From NCBI GenBank assembly GCA_965233625.1, contig OZ247499.1:4898001-4962000 (forward strand): DNA of 64,000 nucleotides, written 5' to 3'. This document shows positions 16,836-24,783 of this stretch, one piece after another. The translations under genes were made by a program, and so were the position numbers. This DNA is from G965233625 sp965233625 (GTDB lineage Bacteria; Planctomycetota; Planctomycetia; Pirellulales; Pirellulaceae). Position 1 is the stretch's first letter, and each line of letters opens with the position of its first letter. The notes under the pieces were generated by a model. It did not search any database, had not been told where the DNA came from, and worked only from the letters and a program-made list of their open reading frames with translations.

Positions 16836-17513
16836 ATGTACTGGTTATTTTTAGGCTGTGCGGTCGTGGGCGGCACCGTACTGGCCTGCCAGACACTGCT
16901 GACTTTTATCGGACTGGGCGGCGATGAAATCGGTGATTTCGACGTAGGCGATGCAGACGCCGGCGGCGGGTTTGACGCCGGCGATTTTGATGTGGATGGC
17001 GATGTTGGTGATTTTGACGCTGCTGCGGGCGATGCCGATTTCGACGGCGACGGCCTGCACGAAGGCGCCTCACACGGCGGAAGCTGGCTGTTTGGCATCC
17101 TTTCGTTCCGCACGCTGGTGGCCGCGTTTACGTTCTTCGGGCTGGGTGGGCTGACGGCCGACGCCGCCGATCAGACGCCTCTGGTGCAGATTGTGGTCGC
17201 GCTGGTGGGCGGCGGCATTGCCATGTACCTGGTGCATTGGGTGATGAAACTGTTCAAAACCCTGGGCAACGATGGCACCGTGCAGATTCAGCGGGCACTG
17301 GGCCAGACGGCCAAGGTTTACCTGTCGATCCCCGCCGACCGCCAGGGAGCCGGCAAAATCCATGTAACCGTGCAGGAAAGATTGATGGATTACCCCGCAG
17401 TGACGGCCCACAACGAAATTCTCCGTACAGGTGCTACGGTTAAGGTGGTGCGTGTCATCGGCGGTAATACGCTGGAAGTCGCACCTATCAAGAAGAAAGA
17501 ACCCGTCGCGTAG
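16836..17513 (+). CDS. NfeD-like membrane protein with Asp/Gly-rich linker
   Basis: The start at 16836 (MYWLFLGCAVVGGTVLACQTLL) has GGGAGAAGGG just upstream. A first transmembrane helix is followed by an extreme Asp/Gly linker (about residues 30-80, with repeated FDAGDFD and VGDFD units). Two more membrane helices come next (ILSFRTLVAAFTFFGLGGL, LVQIVVALVGGGIAMYLVHWV). The C-terminus is an OB-fold NfeD domain (GQTAKVYLSIPADRQGAGKI, then ILRTGATVKVVRVIGGNTLEV). NfeD proteins partner with flotillins, and the flotillin gene follows after 62 bases, so they form an operon. The acidic linker could bind Ca2+ or repel other surfaces; that is speculation. Confidence 0.85.
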   Translation: MYWLFLGCAVVGGTVLACQTLLTFIGLGGDEIGDFDVGDADAGGGFDAGDFDVDGDVGDFDAAAGDADFDGDGLHEGASHGGSWLFGILSFRTLVAAFTFFGLGGLTADAADQTPLVQIVVALVGGGIAMYLVHWVMKLFKTLGNDGTVQIQRALGQTAKVYLSIPADRQGAGKIHVTVQERLMDYPAVTAHNEILRTGATVKVVRVIGGNTLEVAPIKKKEPVA

Positions 17514-17575
17514 CTGCCATGCTTACGCGGGTAATACCCATACTCCAAACTCCCTCGCTTCCGGGAAACTGTGAA

Positions 17576-19261
17576 ATGTCAAACGCACTATTACTCGCCG
17601 ATACGATGCAGGTGCTGATTTTCATCGCCATCGGCGGCATCGCTGCGGCGGTGATGTTCTTTGGCTTCGTGCTGTTGTTGATGAAGCAGTACAAACGCTG
17701 CCCCAGTAACCGGCTGCTGGTCATCTACGGTAAGACAGGCCGTGGGCAGGCGTCGCGGACCATTCACGGCGGCGCCGCCTTCGTGTGGCCGCTGGTGCAG
17801 GATTACGCCTATCTGAGCCTGGAGCCGATTCAGATTGAAGTGCCGCTGCGTGGCGCCTTGTCTGCGGAAAACATCCGCGTGAATGTGCCCAGCGTGTTCA
17901 CTGTAGCCATCGACGTGAAACCAGAAGTCATGCAGAACGCCGCCGTCCGTCTGCTGGGTCTGACCGTGGGCGAAATCCGCAAGCAGGCAGAGGAAATCAT
18001 CTTCGGTCAGCTGCGTCAGGTGATCGCTTCCATGCAGATTGACCAGATCAACCGCGACCGTGAAACCTTCCTGCAGCACATTCAGGACTCGCTGGAGCCG
18101 GAACTGAATAAGGTGGGTATGAGCCTGATCAACGTGAACATCACGGACATCACCGACGAATCGGGCTACATCGACGCCATCGGTCAGAAGGCTGCTTCGC
18201 AAGCGGTCCAACAGGCCCGTGGTGATGTGGCCGACAACGAGAAGATGGGTGAAACGCGCGTCGCCGCCGCCGAACGCGACAAAGCAATTCAGGTCGCTGC
18301 CGCACGCCGCGACATGGCGATTGGAACGCGCGAGGCGGAACGCGATCAGTCCATCAAGGTCGCCAACCTGGAAAAGGAACAGACCATTGGTGAAAAGCAG
18401 GCGTCGTTCCAGCGTGAAGCAGAAGTGAAAGACGCCGAACGCGGCATGCGTATTCAGGTTGCCGAAGCCGATGCTGCCGCCATCGACGGCGAAAACATCT
18501 CCCAGGCCAAAGTCGCCGCTTCGGAAGCAGAACTGGCAGTCAAGAAGGCGGACGCTTATCAACAAGGTGAAACGCGCAAACGCGAAGCACAAGCGGCCGT
18601 GCTGGAAGCCGAATACCGCGCCATGGCCAAAGCCGCCATCGCTGACGCCGAACGCGTCGAAGCCGAAGAACGCGCCAAGCTGGAGGCGCCCGCCAAAGCG
18701 GAAAAAGCCAAGATGATTGTCGACGCCGAGGCTGACGCAGAGCGTGTCCGCATCGCCGCGAAGGCAGAAGCCGACGCCCTGTTCGCCAAGCTGGATGCCG
18801 AAGCCCGCGGTCAGTACGAAATCCTGGCCAAGAAGGGCGAAGGTCTCCGCGAAATCGTCTCTGCCTGTGGCGGTTCGAAAGAAGCCTTCCAGATGCTGCT
18901 GCTGGAACACATGGACAACCTGGCCGAAGCCTCGGCCAAAGCCATCTCCAACATCCAGTTCGATAAGATCGTGGTCTGGGAGAACGGCGGCGGGAACGGC
19001 AAGAGCAACACGTCGAACTTCCTGTCGGGCATGGCCAACTCGCTACCGCCCATGCTGCAAGTGATGAAAGACATCGGCGGCGTGGAACTGCCTGAGTCCC
19101 TGATCAAACTCCAGGGCGAAGAACCCGCCGGCCACGTCGCTTCCACCAACGGCGCCAGCCCCAACGGCCCTAAACCTCGGGCGGAAGCATCGCCTGCGGA
19201 AGAAAGCCACGAGAACGAAGAAGCCGCTAACGAGCCCGACGGCAGCACCGGCCCAGTGTAG
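17576..19261 (+). CDS. Flotillin family protein
   Basis: An N-terminal membrane helix (VLIFIAIGGIAAAVMFFGFVLLL) is followed by an SPFH/band 7 domain. It includes CPSNRLLVIYGKTGRG, GAAFVWPLVQDYAYLSLEPI and SLINVNITDITDESGYIDAIG, the last being the typical flotillin YIDAIG region. A long A/E/K/R-rich coiled coil runs from about residue 205 to 410. A C-terminal domain and disordered tail follow. Length 561 aa fits the large flotillin (YuaG/FloT) group. Flotillins scaffold membrane microdomains. The start at 17576 (MSNALLLADTMQ) is preferred over an upstream in-frame ATG at 17519 because it lies directly ahead of the membrane anchor. Confidence 0.93.
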   Translation: MSNALLLADTMQVLIFIAIGGIAAAVMFFGFVLLLMKQYKRCPSNRLLVIYGKTGRGQASRTIHGGAAFVWPLVQDYAYLSLEPIQIEVPLRGALSAENIRVNVPSVFTVAIDVKPEVMQNAAVRLLGLTVGEIRKQAEEIIFGQLRQVIASMQIDQINRDRETFLQHIQDSLEPELNKVGMSLINVNITDITDESGYIDAIGQKAASQAVQQARGDVADNEKMGETRVAAAERDKAIQVAAARRDMAIGTREAERDQSIKVANLEKEQTIGEKQASFQREAEVKDAERGMRIQVAEADAAAIDGENISQAKVAASEAELAVKKADAYQQGETRKREAQAAVLEAEYRAMAKAAIADAERVEAEERAKLEAPAKAEKAKMIVDAEADAERVRIAAKAEADALFAKLDAEARGQYEILAKKGEGLREIVSACGGSKEAFQMLLLEHMDNLAEASAKAISNIQFDKIVVWENGGGNGKSNTSNFLSGMANSLPPMLQVMKDIGGVELPESLIKLQGEEPAGHVASTNGASPNGPKPRAEASPAEESHENEEAANEPDGSTGPV

Positions 19262-19289
19262 CTCTAGATGAAATGAAGCACGGCACGCG

Positions 19290-19308
19290 CTGCCCGGATG
19301 CTGGGCAG
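19290..19308. terminator. GC-rich hairpin after the flotillin gene
   Basis: CTGCCC-GGATGCT-GGGCAG lies 28 bases after the flotillin stop and is followed by a second short inverted piece (GGCGCTGCC). There is no T-tract. It may be a decayed member of the GGCGCCTG repeat family acting as a transcript 3' end. The remaining stretch to 19644 shows no gene. A TATACT at 19450-19455 could be a -10 box for the sulfite reductase gene. Confidence 0.3.
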
Positions 19309-19644
19309 GCGCTGCCTGCGGGATGACGGATTGTGCAGGTCAACCACTATCTATTGGAAGGCCTCTAACCGGCGAATTGCGGCGTCTTCACGGCCGTAAC
19401 CGGGGAAAAACTCCTGGATAGCGAAGTAGCCCCTAAAGGCGGCAACGGGTATACTGACAGTAGAGGGTCGCCTAACCCGCACAGCCGACCCTGTCTACCC
19501 GGTTGGCATAGCCACCGCGTGGCTTCTTTCGTAATATCTGACTGTTCAGGCCTTTAGATAGCGTTGCCTACCGATCTGGCAACCGCCGAGTGCAGAAACG
19601 AGGCAGCGACGTCGACCGGCGTTGCTGCTTGAGGAAAACCCCTA

Positions 19645-21732
19645 ATGTCGAACGAAGAATTCAACGAATTACTACGGCGGATGCCCGAAATTGCAAAGTC
19701 CGTCAACGCCTTCACTTCGGAAGAGATCCAGAAACAAGCCTACGATGCGCTGATTCAGGCATTTCAGGCGGAACAGGCTGAGAAAGGCGAAGCTGAGACT
19801 TCCGCCGGAACAACCGCCAAACCGAAACAGAAACCGGCCAAAGACGCTGCCCCGAAGGGCGTCCAGGACATGCTGGCGATGGCCCGCGCGAATAAGCCCG
19901 TTAGCAAAGCGCAAGGCTCTTCGACTAATGGCAACGGCAAGAAAAAGGCCGCAACCAAGGCGCCTGCCGCTTCAACCACTACGAAGCCGCTGAAAGAAGT
20001 GCCTGCTGGCAACGGCAAAATGGGCAAGCCAAGCCCTGTTGAAGTCTTCAAAGAAACCAGCCAGAACCTGCTCGGTGATATTCCGGAAGAACTGGTCGAT
20101 AAGACGGATCACTTCGGCAAAGGCAGCATTCAGCTGCTCAAGCATCACGGCACCTATCAGCAGGACGACCGCGAAACCCGCAAGAAAATGAAGGCGGAAG
20201 GCAAACGCGGCAAAGCCTTCATGTTTATGGTGCGGAGCAAAATTCCGGGCGGTAAGCTCACGTCGGAACAGTTGCTGGCGCAGATCGACCTGGGCGATGA
20301 ACTGGCGGACAACACACTCCGCATCACCAGCCGTCAGGGGCTGCAGTTTCACGGCATCGTGAAAAAGGATCTGAAAAAGAGCATCCAGCGGATCAACGAG
20401 ATTCAGATGTCCACGCTGGGCGCCTGCGGCGATGTGAACCGCAACGTCATGTGCTGCCCCGGCGCCTACACCGACGCCGCCCATCTTGAAACGCAGGCCC
20501 TGGCCGACGAACTTGCCAGCCACCTGGCGCCACGGACGCGTGCGTATCATGAGGTCTGGCTGAAAGACATGGAAACCGGCGAAAAAGAGCTGGTCGGCGG
20601 CGGTACGGAAGGTAAAGTCATCGAGCCGATCTACGGCGATGTTTACCTGCCGCGTAAATTCAAAATCGGCATCGCCTTCCCGTTCGACAACTGCATCGAT
20701 GTTTACACGCACGATGTGGGCCTGCTGGCCATTGTCGAGAAAGAAAAGATCACCGGCTACAACATCATTGTTGGCGGCGGTCAGGGTAATTCGCCCGGCG
20801 TCGAGTCGACCTTCCCCGCGCTTGGTCAGAAGATGACCTTTGTTACGCCCGATAAGGTGCTGGATGTTGTCACCGCCATCGTCAAAGTACAGCGTGACTT
20901 TGGCAACCGGAACAACCGCAAGCAGGCGCGTATGAAGTATCTGATCCACGAATGGGGCTTGAAGAAGTTCAAGGCCAAGGTGGAGGAATACTACGGTAAG
21001 AAGCTGCCACGACCTACCCGCCACGATGTGACCGGCGTCAACGATCACATGGGCTGGGAGGATCAGGGCAACGGCAAAGTCAGCTACGGCCTGAACGTAG
21101 AGAACGGCCGCATCAAAGACGACGGCGACTTCAAACTGAAAACCGCCATCCGCGAAATCTGCAAGAAGTACAATCCGGGCATCCGCCTGACCGCGCATCA
21201 GAGCATTATCTTCACGGACCTGGATCCGGCTCAGAAAGATGAATTCGAGAAGCTGCTGAAAAGCCACGGCGTGAAGCTCAGCAGCGAAATCTCGAACGCC
21301 CGCCGCTGGTCCATGGCCTGTGTCGCCTGGCCGACGTGCGGACTTTCGATTACTGAGAGCGAACGCGCGCTGCCGGGCGTGATCGACAAGATCGAAGAGG
21401 ATATCGCCCGCCTTGGCCTGACCTCCGAAGAATTCACGATCCGTATGACCGGCTGCCCCAATGGCTGTGCCCGGCCGTACAACTCCGACGTTGGTCTGGT
21501 TGGCAAAGCCGCAGGCAAGTACACGCTGTATCTGGGCGGCCGCCTCAACGGCGACCGGCTGAGCTACATCTACAAGGATCTGGTTCCCGCGGAAGATGTG
21601 GCGCCAGAACTTGCCTCGGTGCTCACGTACTTCAAAAGCGGTCGCAAGAAGGACGAGTCCTTCGGTGACTTCTGCCACCGCAAAGGCAAAGAAGACCTGC
21701 TGGCCTGGACGGCTGAAAACGCGAAGGCGTAG
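19645..21732 (+). CDS. Ferredoxin-type sulfite (or nitrite) reductase, siroheme/4Fe-4S
   Basis: The 695-aa enzyme reduces sulfite to sulfide (six electrons) or nitrite to ammonia. The siroheme and 4Fe-4S ligands are visible: Cys559 and Cys565 in CVAWPTCGLSITESE, and Cys604 and Cys608 in MTGCPNGCARPYNSD. The last motif is closest to plant-type ferredoxin sulfite reductases. RITSRQGLQFHGIVKKDL and GDVNRNVMCCPG lie in the first half. An unusual N-terminal extension of about 130 residues consists of a short helical part (EEFNELLRRMPEIAKSV, FTSEEIQKQAYDALIQAF) and a long Lys/Ala/Pro-rich linker. GAGG lies upstream of the ATG. No other sulfur assimilation gene is adjacent. Confidence 0.92.
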   Translation: MSNEEFNELLRRMPEIAKSVNAFTSEEIQKQAYDALIQAFQAEQAEKGEAETSAGTTAKPKQKPAKDAAPKGVQDMLAMARANKPVSKAQGSSTNGNGKKKAATKAPAASTTTKPLKEVPAGNGKMGKPSPVEVFKETSQNLLGDIPEELVDKTDHFGKGSIQLLKHHGTYQQDDRETRKKMKAEGKRGKAFMFMVRSKIPGGKLTSEQLLAQIDLGDELADNTLRITSRQGLQFHGIVKKDLKKSIQRINEIQMSTLGACGDVNRNVMCCPGAYTDAAHLETQALADELASHLAPRTRAYHEVWLKDMETGEKELVGGGTEGKVIEPIYGDVYLPRKFKIGIAFPFDNCIDVYTHDVGLLAIVEKEKITGYNIIVGGGQGNSPGVESTFPALGQKMTFVTPDKVLDVVTAIVKVQRDFGNRNNRKQARMKYLIHEWGLKKFKAKVEEYYGKKLPRPTRHDVTGVNDHMGWEDQGNGKVSYGLNVENGRIKDDGDFKLKTAIREICKKYNPGIRLTAHQSIIFTDLDPAQKDEFEKLLKSHGVKLSSEISNARRWSMACVAWPTCGLSITESERALPGVIDKIEEDIARLGLTSEEFTIRMTGCPNGCARPYNSDVGLVGKAAGKYTLYLGGRLNGDRLSYIYKDLVPAEDVAPELASVLTYFKSGRKKDESFGDFCHRKGKEDLLAWTAENAKA

Positions 21733-21751
21733 TCGGCCCTCGCGGAGTATC

Positions 21752-21778
21752 GCACCCTCGCCATGAAGGAGAGGGTGC
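21752..21778. terminator. Hairpin after the sulfite reductase gene
   Basis: GCACCCTC and GAGGGTGC form a perfect 8-bp stem around 11 bases, 19 bases after the stop codon. No T-run follows. The adjacent TGAAGTGCCGGGTGAGG (about 21778) recurs near 35065, so the hairpin may belong to a repeat. Confidence 0.4.
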
Positions 21779-21884
21779 ATGAAGTGCCGGGTGAGGACTT
21801 CTCTGGCTGTTGCTTTACCGTCAGGTGGAAGTGTTCTGCACGTTTCGGTGGGGCAGCGTTTTCCCCCTAGTATCTTTCTATTCG

Positions 21885-22081
21885 CTGGTTTTCCAGACTG
21901 GTGATGATACTTTTGCCTGGCTGGGGATTGCAACTCTTGCTGGGTGACGCCGTGTAGATCGTATCTCCCCCTGGGCCTTGTGGCCGTAGATGAGCTGGAT
22001 CGCACGGCGGTTCATTCTGAACCCGGACCGTCGCCTGAATCAGCCGTCGCGGCTAGATCGTATCTACTAGGAAGGGACCTT
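21885..22081 (+). ncRNA. Candidate bridge RNA region of the IS110 element
   Basis: In IS110-group elements the non-coding end upstream of the transposase encodes a structured bridge RNA that pairs with donor and target DNA. Here that region has hairpins CTGG-TTTT-CCAG (21885-21896), GGCC-TTGT-GGCC (near 21978) and GGTTC-ATTCT-GAACC (near 22011). It also has a 12-base exact direct repeat, TAGATCGTATCT, at 21955-21966 and 22054-22065. This fits a bridge RNA by position and structure only; guide loops have not been matched to a target. Confidence 0.35.
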
Positions 22082-23101
22082 ATGAGCCAGTCTGCCTGCC
22101 AGCCTTTGTATCAACGTGTTATCGGCGTCGATGTCGCTTCCAGCAAAATCGACATCTGCGATTCTCAGCAGGAAATCGACCGCACGATCTCCAACGCCCC
22201 TTCTGCGATTCGCAGGCAACTGGCCGGTAAGCTCGAGCAGCACCAGAACGTGCTGGTCGTCTGCGAAGCCACCGGCGGCTACGAGCAAACGCTCGTCGAC
22301 GCCATGCACCAGGCCGGTGTGGATATCGTGGTGGCCAACCCCAGGCAGGTCCGCGACTTCGCCAAAGGCCACGGCTACCTGGAAAAGAGCGATACGCTCG
22401 ACGCGCGCATTCTCTGCCAGTTCGGACAGGACGTGAAAAAACTGCATCTGAAGCTGCCGGTGTCGCCTCAACACAGGCGTCTGCAAGCCGCTGTCCGCCG
22501 CCGTGGACAACTGATGGAGATGATCCATCAGGAGCAGAACCGCCAGCAGCAGACCTGCGATAAATTCGCGGCGCGGTCCATCAAGGACACCCTCAAACTG
22601 CTGGAAAAGCAGCAGGCGGCGACCGAAAAAGAAATCACGTCGCTTCTCCAGGAACTGGCGCCTGATGAGCCGCTTGTTGAGATCCTCCGCAGTGTGCCGG
22701 GCGTGGGCGAAATCACCGTCGCCACGCTGCTGGCTGAGCTTCCCGAACTGGGGGAACTCAACCGCGGCGAGGTCGCCAAACTGGTGGGCGTAGCGCCGCT
22801 CATTCAGCAAAGCGGAAACTCCGATAAGAAGCGACCGGCCCGAGGCGGCCGCGGTCAGGTGCGCCGCGTGCTGTACATGGCCGCCCTGGTCGCCACCCGT
22901 TACAACGCGGTGATCGCCGCCTTTTATCAAAGGCTGCTGGCCCGGGGCAAACCCAGAAAGCTGGCGCTCGTCGCCTGTATGCGGAAACTGCTGACCATCC
23001 TCAACGATATGGCCCGCCACGAGCAACCGTGGAGAGACGAGTTACCTCCGCAGACCACCCTCAGCCAGCAAAAAGGGGAGGCGGCCGGAAACCGTCGCTA
23101 A
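22082..23101 (+). CDS. IS110-family transposase (DEDD type)
   Basis: The N-terminal RuvC-like DEDD domain is readable: RVIGVDVASSKIDIC (Asp), VLVVCEATGGYE (Glu) and YLEKSDTLDARILCQF (Asp pair). A central coiled coil (RRRGQLMEMIHQEQNRQQQT) leads to the C-terminal Transposase_20 domain with LRSVPGVGEITVATLLAELPE and KLVGVAPLIQQSGNSDKKRPA, which contains the conserved Ser, then RRVLYMAALVA. Length 339 aa is normal and the gene looks intact. ATG 22082 follows AGGAAGGG; an in-frame upstream extension from 21944 would run through the candidate bridge RNA and is not favoured. Confidence 0.93.
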   Translation: MSQSACQPLYQRVIGVDVASSKIDICDSQQEIDRTISNAPSAIRRQLAGKLEQHQNVLVVCEATGGYEQTLVDAMHQAGVDIVVANPRQVRDFAKGHGYLEKSDTLDARILCQFGQDVKKLHLKLPVSPQHRRLQAAVRRRGQLMEMIHQEQNRQQQTCDKFAARSIKDTLKLLEKQQAATEKEITSLLQELAPDEPLVEILRSVPGVGEITVATLLAELPELGELNRGEVAKLVGVAPLIQQSGNSDKKRPARGGRGQVRRVLYMAALVATRYNAVIAAFYQRLLARGKPRKLALVACMRKLLTILNDMARHEQPWRDELPPQTTLSQQKGEAAGNRR

Positions 23102-23306
23102 ACAACAACCAGCCGCCTCACGTGCTCGATGCATCAAGATGCACCGGCACAATTTCATCCCAGGATTATAACCCCACGGCTGCCTGGACTCCACGCAGTT
23201 CATCCTCTCCCTGCGCACAAGCAGAACAATCGCCCGCAAAAAACAAACGATGACCAGAACCCGTTTGACAAAACTCAAGACCGTCGCTCATCTGGCCTCC
23301 GGCCAT

Positions 23307-23326
23307 CTTCTCCCCCAAGGGAGAAG
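23307..23326 (-). terminator. Hairpin downstream of floA
   Basis: CTTCTCCC-CCAA-GGGAGAAG, an 8-bp stem, lies 36 bases beyond the stop codon of floA. A smaller GGCC-TCC-GGCC stem sits next to it. There is no T-run. It may also be part of a dispersed repeat. Confidence 0.35.
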
Positions 23327-23361
23327 AGCATTTGGAGCCGTCGCAGTCGCGTTCAAAGTTC

Positions 23362-24384
23362 TTATTCGTTGTCCAACGATGATTTGCCGTTGTCGATGGC
23401 GTGCATGTTGCCTTCGCGGAAGGCGTGGGCCATGGCCATGGGTACTTCCGCTTCGGCCAGCACCAGGCGGGCGCGGTTTTCGGCGACTTTGGCTTTGTTT
23501 TCCTGCTCGGTAGCCACGGCTTCAGCACGCCGCTGTTCTGCTTCGGCGCGGGCCACGCGGGTGTCTGCTTCGGCCTGATCCGCTTGCAGGCGGGCGCCGA
23601 TGTTCTCGCCCACGTCGACGTCGGCGATGTCAATGGAAACGATTTCAAACGCGGTGTGTGCATCCAGGCCGCGTTCCAGCACCGCGCGGGAAATCCGGTC
23701 CGGGTTTTCCAGCACCAGCTTGTGATTGTCGGCCGAACCAATGGAAGAAATCACGCTCTCGCCCACACGGGCGATGATCGTTTCTTCGGTGGCGCCGCCA
23801 ATCAGTTGTTCCAGGTTGGTGCGGACGGTCACCAGTGCGCGGGCGCGGAGTTCGACACCGTCTTTGGCAATCGCGCTCAGGGTGGTCTTTCCGCTGCGTG
23901 ATGGATCCGGACAGGCGATCACCTTCGGGCGGACGCTGGTCTGCACCGCATCCAGCACGTCGCGGCCTGCCAGGTCGATGGCGGCCGCACGGTCGAAGTC
24001 CAGGTCGATCCCGGCGCGGTGGGCGGCAATGATGGCGTGAATCACGTTCATCACGTTGCCGTTAGAAAGGTAATGCGCTTCCAGCCGCGTGGTGCTGATA
24101 CCCGTACGGCGGTTGATGTTCAAACCGGACTGCGCGGCTTTAATCTTGGCCGACACAATCACTTTCGGGTTCACCTGGCGGAAGCCCATTCCGACCAGGC
24201 TCCAGATGCTGACATCCGCGCCGGACATATACGCCTGAAACCAGACGTTGCCGTAACGCAGGAACACGACCAGCAACACGAACGCCAGCAGCGCCATTAA
24301 GATGCCAACGCCGACAAGCAGGATACCAACAAAGCCCGCAATGGGCGCCGCCGCCTGGGCAAGCAGATGTGGTTGGAACGTCAT
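23362..24384 (-). CDS. floA: Flotillin-like protein FloA
   Basis: A 340-aa membrane scaffold. The N-terminal hydrophobic hairpin (APIAGFVGILLVGVGILMALLAFVLLVVFLRY) is followed by a FloA-type SPFH region: GADVSIWSLVGMGFRQVNPKVIV, NINRRTGISTTRLEAHYLSNGNV, AAAIDLAGRDVLDAV and TVRTNLEQLIGGATEETIIARVGE. It ends in a helical A/E/R-rich segment (ADTRVARAEAEQRRAEAVATEQENK) and VPMAMAHAFREGNM. This is the YqfA/FloA group, distinct from the larger flotillin at 17576. The start at 24384 (MTFQPHLLAQ) is chosen because GGAG lies about 8 bases upstream and the protein then starts close to the membrane segment. Confidence 0.93.
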   Translation of the reverse strand: MTFQPHLLAQAAAPIAGFVGILLVGVGILMALLAFVLLVVFLRYGNVWFQAYMSGADVSIWSLVGMGFRQVNPKVIVSAKIKAAQSGLNINRRTGISTTRLEAHYLSNGNVMNVIHAIIAAHRAGIDLDFDRAAAIDLAGRDVLDAVQTSVRPKVIACPDPSRSGKTTLSAIAKDGVELRARALVTVRTNLEQLIGGATEETIIARVGESVISSIGSADNHKLVLENPDRISRAVLERGLDAHTAFEIVSIDIADVDVGENIGARLQADQAEADTRVARAEAEQRRAEAVATEQENKAKVAENRARLVLAEAEVPMAMAHAFREGNMHAIDNGKSSLDNE

Positions 24385-24783
24385 CCAGAAGACTCCGGAA
24401 AGTAGTTTCAAACAAACGCCGCAAGCGGGCGCGCCAAACAAGCGCCGGAAAACGGCCGCAGCGTATCACGAATGATAACCCATCCCGTGGCGCCGTACAC
24501 CATCGGGCGGGAAAATCTCCCGCGGTAGTGTCCACTTATCACCGTCAGAAAAAAAGCGGCTGGCGACTAGCGACTGGGCCTAGTGGACGGGTGATTTCGC
24601 GTCGGTCCGCGCGGCAGTTTCCGCATTGCGGATTTGGCGGGAATTCGCCTGCTCTTAACATTCCTTAAGAAGCAGTTGCATGCATTTCGCGCGGGCTTCT
24701 GACCCGGCATGCAATCTTGCTGGCAACCACCCGGTTGTCAGTCGACGGAGCGTACTTTCCCACCTGCCAGCGGAGCTGTCGTT
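24385..24783. other. Intergenic region between divergent genes
   Basis: The region carries upstream signals for floA (leftward) and the DUF2325 gene (rightward). It has a small inverted repeat, CTTAA-CATTCC-TTAAG, near 24653. I see no gene. Confidence 0.35.

Larger units (their letters stand above)
21885..23150 (+). mobile_element. IS110-family insertion sequence (boundaries approximate)
   Basis: A complete IS110-type transposase (22082-23101) is flanked by non-coding DNA that is structured on the left and short on the right. IS110 elements normally lack terminal inverted repeats and target duplications, so the ends cannot be fixed by eye. I placed the left limit at the hairpin CTGG-TTTT-CCAG (21885-21896). 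The right limit is after an imperfect palindrome (GTGC...TGCATC-AA-GATGCA...GCAC, about 23122-23150). Confidence 0.6.

Noticed and set aside
19972..22005. A 677-codon open frame on the minus strand opposite the sulfite reductase
   Set aside because: It is the antisense shadow of a well-conserved gene in GC-rich DNA and has no recognisable protein features.
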